This document shows, one piece after another, positions 16,055 to 25,904 of a DNA stretch of 40,450 nt. Position 1 is the first letter of the stretch; each line of letters opens with the position of its first letter. The notes under the pieces are model-generated. The model saw nothing but the letters and a program-made list of their open reading frames with translations, did not search any database and was not told where the DNA came from. The translations under genes were made by a program, and so were the position numbers. Source of the stretch: Oscillospiraceae bacterium (lineage in GTDB: Bacteria > Bacillota > Clostridia > Oscillospirales > Oscillospiraceae); the NCBI GenBank assembly GCA_017519005.1, contig JAFWTG010000026.1, forward strand, positions 1 through 40,450, written 5' to 3'.

Positions 16055-17842
16055 TCACTGCCGGGTTTGTCCGCCCGCCGAGGGTCCGCGGTATTCCAGA
16101 CAGAGCATGGTCAGATCGTCGAACTGCTCCGCGCTGCCCACAAAGGCATTCACCGCGCTGTGTACCCGCTCCAGATCGGTTCTGGGATCGCCGCCGTTCT
16201 GATTCAGCGCCTTCAAGGTCCGGTCCAGTCCAAAGAGCTCGTTTTGCGCGTCGGTGGCCTCCGGAACGCCGTCCGTGTAGACGAAGAGCCGGGCGCCGGG
16301 CCGCAGCGTGAGCTCGTAGTCCCTGTACTTCATGCCGTCCATGCCGCCGATGATAAAGCCGTGCTTATCCTTGTAGACGGCAAAGCCGCTCTCGGACTGC
16401 TTCAGCAGCGGGTATTCGTGGCCCCCGTTGGCGGCGGTGAGCCTGCCGGTGGAAATCTCCAGAATGCCCATCCAGACCGTGACGAACATCTGCTCCGGGT
16501 TGTTGGAGCAGATCTGGTGATTGACCGCCTCCAGCACCCCCGCGGGACTAAGCCCCGTCATGGCGTAATTCTTGAACAGAATCTTGGACACCATCATGAA
16601 CAGCGCCGCCGGAACGCCCTTGCCGGAAACGTCCGCAATCACCAGGGCCAGGTGATCGTCGTCCAGCAGGAAGAAGTCGTAGAAGTCGCCGCCCACCTCC
16701 TTGGCGGGGTTCATGGAGGCGTACACGTCAAACTCCGTCCGGTCCGGGAAGGCCGGGAAGCTGCTGGGCAGCATGTGGGCCTGGATCCTGGTGGCCAGGT
16801 CAAGCTCCATGCTGATGCGCTCCTTCTCGGCGTTCATCCGGGTCAGATTCTCCGCGTTGTCGATGATACGGGTCTGCATGGAGCGGATTTCCCGGTACAG
16901 ATCTCCGATCTCGTCCGTGGATCGGATGGGCAGATTCACCACGTCCTCCCGGCGATAGCTTCCGTCCCCCGCCGCAAAGGCTGTGGCCGCCGCGGACAGC
17001 TGCCGCAGCGGCTTGATGGCCATACGCCGCAGCAGGAAGAGGCTGAGGCCGATGGCCACGGCCACCATCATCGCCACGAAGAGCAGGCTCTGGAACAGGA
17101 AGGCCTTCTGCCCCTGCCTGGCGTCGGTGACGTCGCAGCTGTAGATAAGATAGAAGCGCTCGCCTGAGCGATCCACGGGGACAACCCGGAAGAGCTCGTT
17201 CCCGGTATCGGTATCCAGGCGGAAATCCTCATGCTTTTTCTGGGCGTGGTAGACGGCCAGGGGCTCCGGCTCCTCTATCGGCTTGCCGAAATCGAGGCCC
17301 ATGGAAAGCTCGTCAAAGTTGTAGGCTGTGGAGGCCCGAATGACCTCCGTGTACTGCCCCGGCGTCATCTCCGCGATGGCCGCGACGGAATAGATATCCG
17401 CCTGCCGGGCCAGATCCTGCAGCGAATAGCTGACGTTGTAATAGTTGGCGGTGGCGCTGTTCGAATAGTCCGCAGTGCTCGGCACGTCGATCTCGTTATA
17501 TTCCGCCTGCGGAATGAGCCTGTCATAGGCATCCACGATCACGAATCCTGAAAGCCACTCAAAGAGATGCCAATCGTCGTGCTCCTTCAGCGCGATCTGC
17601 CGTTTCTCCTCAAAGCCGTCGAGCCGCATGACGCGGATGCACCAGACGATTTTGTCGTACAGGTGCTTATCTTTTTCGACGGCCATCTTTTCAACAAAAT
17701 TCAGTTTTTCGTAATAGGCCTGGTAGACCGTTCGCGTGTAGGCGTCGTAGCTGCCCTTCGCCAGGACCAGCGAGCCGGTCAGCACGATCAGCGACAGCAA
17801 AAGATTCAGCTTGAACGCCAGCGACATGCGTTTCCGTTTCAT
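16055..17842 (-). CDS. Membrane SpoIIE/RsbU-type PP2C phosphatase with HAMP
   Basis: The 595-residue protein likely dephosphorylates a Ser-phosphorylated anti-sigma-factor antagonist in response to an outside signal. Membrane helix 1 is at about 11-28, an extracellular sensor domain of roughly 215 residues follows, and helix 2 is at about 248-271. A HAMP linker (RRMAIKPLRQLSAAATAFAAGD) spans about 272-325, then a short coiled coil and the PP2C domain. The phosphatase motifs are present: GGDFYDF at 384-390, ADVSGKG at 403-409, TDGVPEATD, and DDLTML near the end, so it should be active. ATG at 17842 is preceded by AGAAGGAGA at 7 bp, while the frame upstream has no ribosome binding site. No anti-sigma or antagonist gene is next to it, so the target is unknown. 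The SpoIIE developmental role is unlikely, because SpoIIE has ten membrane helices. Confidence 0.9.
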   Translation of the reverse strand: MKRKRMSLAFKLNLLLSLIVLTGSLVLAKGSYDAYTRTVYQAYYEKLNFVEKMAVEKDKHLYDKIVWCIRVMRLDGFEEKRQIALKEHDDWHLFEWLSGFVIVDAYDRLIPQAEYNEIDVPSTADYSNSATANYYNVSYSLQDLARQADIYSVAAIAEMTPGQYTEVIRASTAYNFDELSMGLDFGKPIEEPEPLAVYHAQKKHEDFRLDTDTGNELFRVVPVDRSGERFYLIYSCDVTDARQGQKAFLFQSLLFVAMMVAVAIGLSLFLLRRMAIKPLRQLSAAATAFAAGDGSYRREDVVNLPIRSTDEIGDLYREIRSMQTRIIDNAENLTRMNAEKERISMELDLATRIQAHMLPSSFPAFPDRTEFDVYASMNPAKEVGGDFYDFFLLDDDHLALVIADVSGKGVPAALFMMVSKILFKNYAMTGLSPAGVLEAVNHQICSNNPEQMFVTVWMGILEISTGRLTAANGGHEYPLLKQSESGFAVYKDKHGFIIGGMDGMKYRDYELTLRPGARLFVYTDGVPEATDAQNELFGLDRTLKALNQNGGDPRTDLERVHSAVNAFVGSAEQFDDLTMLCLEYRGPSAGGQTRQ

Positions 17843-17897
17843 CCGCAGTTCTCCTTCTCGCGCTTGCCGGATGCGCAAAAATATCCATTCTTTTTCG

Positions 17898-17926
17898 ATT
17901 ATACCATGCTTCCGCCCCCGCGTCAA
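17898..17926 (-). promoter_or_regulatory. Sigma-A promoter of the PP2C phosphatase gene
   Basis: On minus: TTGACG (17921-17926), 17-bp spacer, TATAAT (17898-17903). Transcription would start about 45 bp before the ATG at 17842. Confidence 0.75.
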
Positions 17927-18027
17927 TCGTTGCTGCCCTCAAAATATTCCTCCCCCCTCCAAATATACGCGAAAGAGGAGAATTTTCGCTTCCAACAGAA
18001 GACGATGGCCGTTTTCGGAAAAACGGC

Positions 18028-18056
18028 TTGCCATCTCCCCGCGCCCATGGTATAAT
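18028..18056 (+). promoter_or_regulatory. Sigma-A promoter of pepC
   Basis: TTGCCA (18028-18033), 17-bp spacer, TATAAT (18051-18056). It is divergent from the phosphatase promoter, about 100 bp apart. GAGAGGAG lies just before the pepC ATG at 18128. Confidence 0.75.
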
Positions 18057-18127
18057 TATAATGTTATACGGCGTTATGATCGGAAGCGAAGTATGAACCG
18101 CCACACAGAAAAAGAGAGGAGCAACCC

Positions 18128-19441
18128 ATGAACGAGATCACCTTGGAACTGCTGGAGCGATTTCGCGCCCAGGAGGCCGGGCGGAAGGAGCTGAAGACTC
18201 TTCAAGCCGCCATGGCCAAGACCGAGCTGAAGGACCTGGCCTTCATACCCGCCGCGGCGGCAAGGCTGAACGGCGACTTCTCCCTGGAGCTGAAGACCCG
18301 GGGCGTCACCTGGCAGCAGAAGAGCGGCCGCTGCTGGCTCTACGCGGTGCTGAACATCCTGCGGGAGAAGCTGTCCGAGACCCTGGGGCTGGACAAATTC
18401 GAGCTCTCCGCCAACTACCTGTCCTTCTACGACAAGCTGGAGAAGGCCAACAATTTCCTGGAGCTGGTCATTGAGAACGCCCACAAGCCCCTGAACGACC
18501 GGATGATGGAGTACGTGCTGGGCGGCGTAGGCGACGGGGGTTATTGGGACATGGCCACGGACCTGGTGGCCAAATACGGCGTGGTCCCCGCCTGGGTCAT
18601 GCCGGAAACCTGGCAGTCCACCCACACCGAGAAGTTCCTGAAACTGCTCAACAGCCTGCTGCGGAAGGACGCGATGCGGCTGCGGGCCGTGATCGCCGCC
18701 GGCGGCGATGCGCAGGCGGAAAAGGAGGCCATGCTGGAGGAGGTCTACCGGATGGCGTGCATCGCCTTCGGGGAGCCCCCGAAGCGCTTTGACTTCGAGT
18801 ACCGGGATAAAGACGGCGTCTTCCACGCCGAACGGGGCCTGTCCGGCAGGAGCTTCTATGAGAAGTATCTGCCCGACGCCCTGGACGAGTACGTCACCGT
18901 CACCAACCATCCCACCCACGGCTTGCCCATGAACCTCTACTACGTGTTTCACTACATGGGGAACATGGCGAACCGGGACGTGATCAACCTGAACCTGAGC
19001 GTGGAGGAGATGGAGGAGCTGACGGTCAAACAGCTCCGGGACGGCGAGCCGGTCTGGTTCGGCTGCGACTCCGGCGCTTACGGAGACCGGGAGAAGGGCG
19101 TCTGGGACCCGGAGAGCCTGGATTACTCCGGCCTGCTGGGCGGCGTGGACTTCTCCATGTCCAAGGGCGACCGGCTGGAGTCCCACGACAGCTTCGCCAC
19201 CCACGCCATGATCTTCGTAGGCGTCAACTTCGACGAGGACGGCCGTCCCGACCGCTGGAAGATCGAGAACAGTTGGGGCGAGGAGGTCGGCAAAAAGGGC
19301 TACTTCGTGTGCAGCGAACGCTACTTCCGGGATTTCGTCTACGAGGTCATCGTCCGCAAGAAGCATCTGACCGAGGCTCAGCGCGCCCTGCTGGCTGGCG
19401 AGCCCCGGCGCATCCAGCCCTGGGAGGGCGACTGGCTCTGA
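18128..19441 (+). CDS. pepC: Aminopeptidase C (bleomycin hydrolase family, C1B)
   Basis: The 437-residue cytoplasmic cysteine aminopeptidase releases N-terminal residues from peptides; PepC enzymes form hexameric barrels. The papain-type catalytic set is complete: Gln and Cys69 in WQQKSGRCWLYA, His359 in SFATHAMIFVG, and Asn381 in KIENSWGEE. Length and N-terminal extension match PepC/BLMH. No signal peptide is present. GAGAGGAG upstream of the ATG and a consensus promoter support the start. The C-terminus (QPWEGDWL) is slightly unlike the usual PepC tail, which feeds into the active site, so specificity may differ. It is not part of an operon. The next gene has its own promoter at 19491. Confidence 0.95.
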   Translation: MNEITLELLERFRAQEAGRKELKTLQAAMAKTELKDLAFIPAAAARLNGDFSLELKTRGVTWQQKSGRCWLYAVLNILREKLSETLGLDKFELSANYLSFYDKLEKANNFLELVIENAHKPLNDRMMEYVLGGVGDGGYWDMATDLVAKYGVVPAWVMPETWQSTHTEKFLKLLNSLLRKDAMRLRAVIAAGGDAQAEKEAMLEEVYRMACIAFGEPPKRFDFEYRDKDGVFHAERGLSGRSFYEKYLPDALDEYVTVTNHPTHGLPMNLYYVFHYMGNMANRDVINLNLSVEEMEELTVKQLRDGEPVWFGCDSGAYGDREKGVWDPESLDYSGLLGGVDFSMSKGDRLESHDSFATHAMIFVGVNFDEDGRPDRWKIENSWGEEVGKKGYFVCSERYFRDFVYEVIVRKKHLTEAQRALLAGEPRRIQPWEGDWL

Positions 19442-19490
19442 TTGACGGTATTTCAAAATATTTTCCAAATTTTCATTTGCGCCTCTGTTT

Positions 19491-19519
19491 TTGTAATGGT
19501 TTTGTACGCCTGATATGAT
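19491..19519 (+). promoter_or_regulatory. Promoter of the two-gene HGG-module operon
   Basis: TTGTAA (19491-19496), 17-bp spacer, TATGAT (19514-19519), in an AT-rich intergenic stretch. The first gene starts about 50 bp after the expected start of transcription. No terminator for pepC is seen before it. Confidence 0.6.
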
Positions 19520-19575
19520 AGATTGATCCCGAAAGAACAGAACGCGCATCAAACATGAATTTGGAGGTTTTGATT

Positions 19576-21588
19576 ATGCCTATTACCATCACCGAGCTCA
19601 ACAGCGCTACCCCGAGGCGGATTATCAATTCGGGGCCTCGCAAAGACCCAATGCAATCCTATCTCTACGAGAATATCCTGCAGATGCAGGCGCAGCTGAG
19701 AAACCTGGACCTTGACGAAACCAAGCCGCTGCTGCAGGCGCTGGAGCGGCTTGAGGACAAGCTTCTGATCGACAAGGGCTTGAAGAAACAGCAGCGCCAC
19801 CCGGACGAGCCCGCGCTGAACGATCAGCAGGTTGTCGAGTACATACAGAACTTGATTGAAAGCGGACTGACGACCCTCTACGAGACCTGCTTGAGCGAGA
19901 AGGCGTCCAAGCCTGTTTCGGATGAAAGCACCCGGAGAACGCTGATGGATCTCAGCGGCCTCCTCAGCGCCGGTCTTGATCTCCATCCTGAATTCCGCGT
20001 TGAAACGAAATACTATGACCACAACGCAGTCTATGTGAACATTGGCATGACGGAATCGATGTCAGACCATTTGATCTATAAGAATGAAGACGACGGGCCA
20101 GAATTTCAAAACAACAGCTATAAGGCCTACGGGAAGCTGGAGGCGTACAAGCAGCAGGCAGCCCGCTACCATCAGGAAAAGCGTATTCCGAAGGCCGAGC
20201 TGATCGACCAGCCTCATATGATTCTTTCTGTGGATGAATATGCGAAGAAACAGACGGAAAAGCTCAAGGATCTCTGCATCAAGATTGCCGCCCACAGGAG
20301 AGCTGTGAACGCGCCGCGCAACGATAAGAGCACGCTGATGACCCTGGACAGCAACGCGGCGACCGTGCAGAAGTGGGAGGAAAAGCTGAAGCATTCCACG
20401 GGCTTCAACAGCTTCCTGGAAAGCATGAGCTTCGATGAGCTGACCGCGCTGGCCTCCGAGGGCCACGGCGGCAAGCTGGAGGACAAGTTCAAGGAATACG
20501 TCAAGAAAAGCCCGGAAATCCCGGCCGACGTCCCGGACGAATATATGCCCACCGCCAAGGAGCGCTGCGAGATCCTGAAGAAGCACATCCAGAGCTCCAC
20601 CTTCGCCAATTCCAACCCCAACACGAAGCTTGCCATCTATACCGAGCTGATCGCCGCCCGCGCAGCGGTGGATTCCATTCGCAACAACAAGGCTTCTCTG
20701 AACGTCCGTCTGTCGGCGGAGCGGCTGCACGAGGCCCGCCTGCAGTTCCGGCAGGCCGGCCCTCTCAAGACCGCGCTGAGCAGAGCCATGGAGTTGCGTG
20801 ACGGCAGAGTCGCAAAGTCCGCGGCGACCTCCGGCCACGGCGGAGCGCTGGAGGATCTGGTCCGGATGCAGATTCGGGAGATGGGCAAAACCGCCGAGCA
20901 AAATTTCCAGCTTTCCGCCGTTCCCGAACGCTATCTGCCCACCTACGCCCAGCGAAGAGCCGATCTGAAGGAGCTCCTCAACAGCAACACGGCGGAACTG
21001 GGCCCGGAGCAGCGGCTGAATCTGGCTCTGGAGCTTGATCGACTCTCCAGCGGTCAGAATCCGGATAAACAGATTGGTCTGGACCTGGCGCAGGCCTATC
21101 AGCAGATCGAAATCACCGGCAAGGCATTCCGCAGGATCGGAACTCCCGCGGAGCTCGCTGCCCTGGCCACCGCCGGACGCGCCGGAGGCGCGGAGCTTCG
21201 GAACGCGCTTCGGAGCTTCCGCAGCGCGCACAGAGGTCTTCTGGAGGCCGCGGAGCGGCAGGTGGAGCTGGAGCAGGCGATGGAGCAGGCCGCGGATCAC
21301 AAGGATCTGCACGAGGTGAGCAAAAAAGCGCAGACGCTTTGGGATGCTCTCAAGCGCTTTGAAAAAAAACACAAGGATCCCGAAACGCTCCTGGACGAGG
21401 TTCGCGAGGAGCCCTTTGAGTCCAGAGCCGCGAACTGCGAGCTAAATTTTGAAAAGTATCAAAACGTTCCCTTTGATCAACTGAAGGAAGCTGTACAGGC
21501 CAACGTAACGAAAGTAAACAATCGTCTGACGCAGGTCAACAATAACTTGATTCAGGAGCGTCAGCCCCAACAGGCCATCAACGTTTGA
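19576..21588 (+). CDS. 670-residue protein with three HGG modules, unknown
   Basis: I do not recognise a family. There is no signal peptide or membrane segment; it is mostly helical and soluble. The ATG at 19576 (MPITITELN) has GGAGG 8 bp upstream, whereas the in-frame ATG at 19555 precedes that site and has none. Residues about 1-210 are unique. From about 215 on, a roughly 120-residue module repeats: an A-x-R-x-AV-x-x-x-RN-x-K-x-x-L helix, a helical stretch, then GHGG-x-LED (Gly296 and Gly420), then P-x-x-VP-x-x-Y-x-PT. The third copy is degenerate, with GRAGG-x-EL. The last 60 residues are charged and Gln-rich (NNNLIQERQPQQ). The same modules occur near the C-terminus of the next protein, 28 bp downstream in the same operon. 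Partners or scaffold subunits is an inference. Confidence 0.8.
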   Translation: MPITITELNSATPRRIINSGPRKDPMQSYLYENILQMQAQLRNLDLDETKPLLQALERLEDKLLIDKGLKKQQRHPDEPALNDQQVVEYIQNLIESGLTTLYETCLSEKASKPVSDESTRRTLMDLSGLLSAGLDLHPEFRVETKYYDHNAVYVNIGMTESMSDHLIYKNEDDGPEFQNNSYKAYGKLEAYKQQAARYHQEKRIPKAELIDQPHMILSVDEYAKKQTEKLKDLCIKIAAHRRAVNAPRNDKSTLMTLDSNAATVQKWEEKLKHSTGFNSFLESMSFDELTALASEGHGGKLEDKFKEYVKKSPEIPADVPDEYMPTAKERCEILKKHIQSSTFANSNPNTKLAIYTELIAARAAVDSIRNNKASLNVRLSAERLHEARLQFRQAGPLKTALSRAMELRDGRVAKSAATSGHGGALEDLVRMQIREMGKTAEQNFQLSAVPERYLPTYAQRRADLKELLNSNTAELGPEQRLNLALELDRLSSGQNPDKQIGLDLAQAYQQIEITGKAFRRIGTPAELAALATAGRAGGAELRNALRSFRSAHRGLLEAAERQVELEQAMEQAADHKDLHEVSKKAQTLWDALKRFEKKHKDPETLLDEVREEPFESRAANCELNFEKYQNVPFDQLKEAVQANVTKVNNRLTQVNNNLIQERQPQQAINV

Positions 21589-21616
21589 TGGTTCTTGAAT
21601 GACAGGAGGAATCACT

Positions 21617-24600
21617 ATGCCGCACCAACCTAACACCCAGGAATTCAACCAATACTTGGAAAAAATCGTCACAGACGCCGAGAATCAAGCCGGCATTTTC
21701 ATGCCCGACAGCGAAAAATACAATCTGGTAAATCTGCTGGGGGCGGCCTTATCCGATTTTGCCTCGGAGCTGAAAAAAGATAAGGATTCCATCGAGGCCG
21801 GCAAAAAAGCGGAATCCTTTTCCAAAGCCATCGAGACGCTCCTGACTACGGAGCCCCCGATCAAGAATAATAAGAAGGCCAGGAACTCGATCTCACAGGC
21901 ACTGGCAACGCTGCAGGAGCTGGGCCCGTTCCTCGATGATAACCTCGACGATCTGCTTTCGTTCAGCCAACGGCAAACACAGAACGTTCGCGAGGCCATT
22001 GAGCAGGGACTTCCCGTGCTGTCCGACGAACTGGATCTGGGCCTGGACCTCAGTCTGCTCAAGGAGGACGAAGAGGCGCAGGAAGAAGCACAGGACGAGC
22101 AGGACGGACCGCAGAACGACGAGATTATCCAGGAAAACGCCAATGACAACGTGATCCGGGAAAACGTTGAAAACGTTATCAATCAGAACAATCCACCCGA
22201 GCAGGTCAACCAGGAAAACATCGCCAACAATGAAAACAATCAGCCCGGGCAGGTCAACCAGGAAAACAACGTCAACAACGGGAACAACCAAAACGGAAAC
22301 CAGCAGGACGCGCAGGCAAACCCCCAGGCTGCTCCGGCGCATTATTCGTACGAGCAGTTCCTTCAGGTCAAGGAAAACGCAAAGAAGCAGCATCTGTACG
22401 AATACGAGTTCTCCAACCTCGCAGAACAAATGACGCACCATACGAGCTATATGATGAGCAGCGTGTCGTTTTATGACCCAACCAACAGCATTAAAGATCA
22501 CTTGCTGGAGAAATACCCTGGCTACGCAGACGCGATCGCGACCGTGATGTCGAACAACGTCAGCAAGGAAGCCTATGACAACGCCATGCGGACGCTTGCC
22601 GACTTCCCTGCTTTTCTGGCCGCGGTACATTACGGGGTGAGCAATTTCCGGCGGCTCTTCGATGTCGGCAGACAGAATCTCACGTACATTGACCCCGATG
22701 ATTTGGCGGATCAGCTTGCATTCTTCGGCAAGCTGACCGGTTTGCCCATGAACAAGATTCCGCAGGTGGAACGTGCCTATCAGCGCGTGAAGAATATGCC
22801 GCTTCCGGAGCCCCAAGCCCCGCAGGAGGAGCAGGTCAACCAGCAGAACGCCCCGAATCTCAACCAGGAGAACGTTCAGCAGAACGTCAACGCAAACCCG
22901 GAGCAAAACGTTCAGCAGAACGAAAACGTCATCATTGAAAACGCCAACGAGGACCTTCCGCAGAATCAGAACGTGCAGAACGAGCTGAACCAGGAGGTTC
23001 CCGTACCGCAGCCCGAGCCGCAGCCCGTTGCCGACGTCCCGGCTCCTGCTCCCGCGCCGCTGAACAAAAACGAGCTGCTGGAGCCCGCAGCCCGTCTGAA
23101 AACTCATTTCCTGCGCTTAGCGCATCTGATCGGAGCCAACGCTGGCCCCAACACCCTCACCGGCGAGATGCGCATAAAGCTTCCGCAGTTTGCAAACGCG
23201 ATCGCCACGCTGGGCACCGACGGCCAGCCGGCGGAGTCTTATCAGAATGCGACAAGTATCCTGCAGCAACAGCTGCATCCCCTGCTGGTGCGGATCGGTT
23301 CCACCGGCACACTGGGTTACGAATACCTGTCAACACATTGCGGAAAGATTAACGGCGGATGTCCCAACGAGCAGTCCCTGAAGGACGACCTTCGGGCTCT
23401 GAACGGTGCTCTGAATCTGGGCTTGGAGAATCTGGAGCAGGAAGTCGCACAGCATCGGAGTCTGCGCGGACGCAAGATGGACCAACTGATCTACGCCTCG
23501 AAACCGTTGAACCCGCAGTCGCTTAACCACTTTTCAGCGGAGCCTAACCAGCGGACCGCGCTGGAGCATCTGAACGCCCTGTACGCCAGCCTCAAGGCCT
23601 ATGACGACGCCCATCCGCAGGCGCCTCAGTTCACCCAGATTCTTGAGCATCTGAACACGGTCCGGCAATGCGTGGTCGGCACCATAGATGAAAAGCATGG
23701 CAATAGCCTGATGCGGCAGGGCGTCATTGCCAACGATCTCCTGGCTGCCGCCCGCCTGCTGCAGGCCGACGATCAGACTATCACAGAAGGGCTCGACAAG
23801 CCCACGGTGCTCGCCCAACTGCACCGGGCCGCCGCCGCCATGCGCATCAACCCCAACAATTTCGTTCCGGAGGACGTGTACAATCAGGTTGTCTCCAGGG
23901 AAAACGACTATATTGCCCGTCGGGATGAGGCGGAACAGCAGGAAGCCCAACGCATGCGGAATCTGCGGGAACGCTACGGCAACGATTACGAACAGCGCTA
24001 TTCTTATGAGCGCAGTCTCTTCAATGCGATCGATCGAGTCACCAATCGGAACTTTGAGGGCTTTACCTCAGCCGCTAAGATGAACGGAATGATCGGTATG
24101 TTCGCGCTGGCTCAAATTCTGGCGGAATCCCCACGCAGCGGCGAAGTTTCTCTCGATCAAGACCGTGTGTCGCGCACTGCCAACGCGCTTGCCGCCAACC
24201 CCGTGTTCACAAATCTGATCAGCCAAAACATGGCGCAGATTCGAGACGCCGCCCGGAACAATGGCTGGGACGGTATCATGAAGTTTATCCAGAACAAGGA
24301 ACTGGAGATGGAGGAGCTGCCGGAATCGCTGCCCGCAGTCTTCCTGCCGGAGGCCATTGACCTGACCCATGATCGGATCGAAAAGGCCAAGCTTGCAGAG
24401 TTCCGTCAGAAGCCGCTTCCGGATAAGGTCCACACTCTCGCACAGATTCTGGCCGCCCGCGAGGTGGTCGGCTCCACGCGCGGCGACAAGCATACGCTGG
24501 AAAGAGGGCTTGGCAAGAAGTTCTTTGCCAGAACGCGTGAGCTGGAGCAGTCCAAGACCTTCCGCGACTTTGTGCAGCGCAACGAGGAACATATCCTCCG

Positions 24601-25894
24601 CTCCCTTCGGGGCAGGACCCACGGCGGCGCCATGGAGGATCTCTTCAAGTCCTACGTGCTGACCCGTCCCAACATCCCCGACGATATTCCCGACAGATTC
24701 ATGCCCACCGCTCTGGAACGCATCGAGGCGCTCCAGAAGGCTATCAGGTCCAACAGCTTCCGGAATTTGGAGCTGCGTGAAAAGAAGGGCTACTACGCCG
24801 AGCTGATGGCCACCCGTTTGGCAGTCAATTCCGTGCGCAACTCCAAGTCCTCCTTGAACTTCCAGCTGAACGGCGAGGCGCTGGCCAAGGCCAGAGAGGC
24901 AATTCTCTCCGACCCCGACATGGTTCGCGCGCTTGGCGACCGCGGGATGTTCGACGCAGCCAAGACCGGACACGGCGGACAGATGGAGGAAATCGCAGGC
25001 AAGTATAACTGCAAGGACGTGCTGAAGGAGAACATGCCGCCGCGCTATCAGCCAACAGTCAAGGAGTGGATCCAGAGCCAGCTTCGCAAGCTGAGCGACG
25101 CGAATCTGCTTGAAAATGATGCCGATCGGCAAGCGGCCGCCGCGAAAATATTCGTCGCGCTGGAGGCTTACGGCGACAATCAGAATGTCCGGATCGGTCA
25201 GAACGGCCCCAGTGCCGGCGATCTGAACACCCGTGCACAAAACCTGGCCAACGATCAGATTTATAAATCCATCTGCATGATGGGCGGTCTGGCTTCGAGT
25301 CTGGATTTATCGACCGCTCGGAATCCGCTTCGAACCCTGAAAAACACGTTCACGACCAGTTTGAACGCTGCGCAAAACAAACCTCTCGGGGGAAGCTTTA
25401 CCCAGCTGTCTCCAGCTCGCAACCAAGCCCAAAACCAGCAGCCCGCAGCTCCCGTCGCTGTGGACCAGGCGCGCAACTTTGAGAAAAACAAGGCCCTTCT
25501 TGCCGGGCATATGCAGGGGATTCAGAACAACCAGCGCGCCGATTTCTGGAGAAATCTCAACGCCAGGACTGTGAAACGCGCGCTGGCGGAGATTGCGGTC
25601 TGCGCCGTGCCAAATCAGATCGGAGTCCTTACCGAGGAGACGCTGCAGCAGAAGTCCACAGCGTTGATGGAGAGCAGGGAATGGCAGAATCTCTTCGCCC
25701 AGAAGAGCACCGAGCAGCTGCAGGAGCTTGTGACGAACGCCGAAAATCCGCAGCAGTGCATCCAGGCGATCAACGACGCGCTGCATGCCGCCCAGCCTCA
25801 AGCCCCGCAGGCCCAGCAGAACCAGCCGGTCGCACAGGAGCTGCAGAATGGCGTCCAGGCGAACAATCAGCCCATCCAGTTGAACAACCCGTAA
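21617..25894 (+). CDS. 1425-residue protein with Asn/Gln-rich linkers and HGG modules
   Basis: No family is recognised. ATG at 21617 (MPHQPNTQEF) has AGGAGG 7 bp upstream; an earlier ATG at 21599 lies before this site. No signal peptide or membrane helix is seen. The likely layout: helical residues 1-150; an acidic then Asn/Gln-rich linker about 155-240 with repeated QVNQEN; a folded helical part 240-395; a second Asn/Gln/Pro linker about 397-490; helical regions 490-920. Three modules follow at about 925-1240, like those in the upstream 670-residue protein, with HGG at His1002 and His1119 and the third lacking it. A C-terminal part ends in a Gln/Pro-rich tail (PQAPQAQQNQP). The linker-and-domain build suggests a scaffold or multi-domain effector. 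This is not evidence of secretion. A terminator follows. Confidence 0.8.
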   Translation: MPHQPNTQEFNQYLEKIVTDAENQAGIFMPDSEKYNLVNLLGAALSDFASELKKDKDSIEAGKKAESFSKAIETLLTTEPPIKNNKKARNSISQALATLQELGPFLDDNLDDLLSFSQRQTQNVREAIEQGLPVLSDELDLGLDLSLLKEDEEAQEEAQDEQDGPQNDEIIQENANDNVIRENVENVINQNNPPEQVNQENIANNENNQPGQVNQENNVNNGNNQNGNQQDAQANPQAAPAHYSYEQFLQVKENAKKQHLYEYEFSNLAEQMTHHTSYMMSSVSFYDPTNSIKDHLLEKYPGYADAIATVMSNNVSKEAYDNAMRTLADFPAFLAAVHYGVSNFRRLFDVGRQNLTYIDPDDLADQLAFFGKLTGLPMNKIPQVERAYQRVKNMPLPEPQAPQEEQVNQQNAPNLNQENVQQNVNANPEQNVQQNENVIIENANEDLPQNQNVQNELNQEVPVPQPEPQPVADVPAPAPAPLNKNELLEPAARLKTHFLRLAHLIGANAGPNTLTGEMRIKLPQFANAIATLGTDGQPAESYQNATSILQQQLHPLLVRIGSTGTLGYEYLSTHCGKINGGCPNEQSLKDDLRALNGALNLGLENLEQEVAQHRSLRGRKMDQLIYASKPLNPQSLNHFSAEPNQRTALEHLNALYASLKAYDDAHPQAPQFTQILEHLNTVRQCVVGTIDEKHGNSLMRQGVIANDLLAAARLLQADDQTITEGLDKPTVLAQLHRAAAAMRINPNNFVPEDVYNQVVSRENDYIARRDEAEQQEAQRMRNLRERYGNDYEQRYSYERSLFNAIDRVTNRNFEGFTSAAKMNGMIGMFALAQILAESPRSGEVSLDQDRVSRTANALAANPVFTNLISQNMAQIRDAARNNGWDGIMKFIQNKELEMEELPESLPAVFLPEAIDLTHDRIEKAKLAEFRQKPLPDKVHTLAQILAAREVVGSTRGDKHTLERGLGKKFFARTRELEQSKTFRDFVQRNEEHILRSLRGRTHGGAMEDLFKSYVLTRPNIPDDIPDRFMPTALERIEALQKAIRSNSFRNLELREKKGYYAELMATRLAVNSVRNSKSSLNFQLNGEALAKAREAILSDPDMVRALGDRGMFDAAKTGHGGQMEEIAGKYNCKDVLKENMPPRYQPTVKEWIQSQLRKLSDANLLENDADRQAAAAKIFVALEAYGDNQNVRIGQNGPSAGDLNTRAQNLANDQIYKSICMMGGLASSLDLSTARNPLRTLKNTFTTSLNAAQNKPLGGSFTQLSPARNQAQNQQPAAPVAVDQARNFEKNKALLAGHMQGIQNNQRADFWRNLNARTVKRALAEIAVCAVPNQIGVLTEETLQQKSTALMESREWQNLFAQKSTEQLQELVTNAENPQQCIQAINDALHAAQPQAPQAQQNQPVAQELQNGVQANNQPIQLNNP

Positions 25895-25904
25895 AGAAAA
25901 CAAC

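Noticed and set aside
18074-19552. Minus-strand open frame opposite pepC
   Set aside because: pepC on plus has the full catalytic set and promoter; the opposite frame is Val/Leu/Gln-rich shadow sequence.
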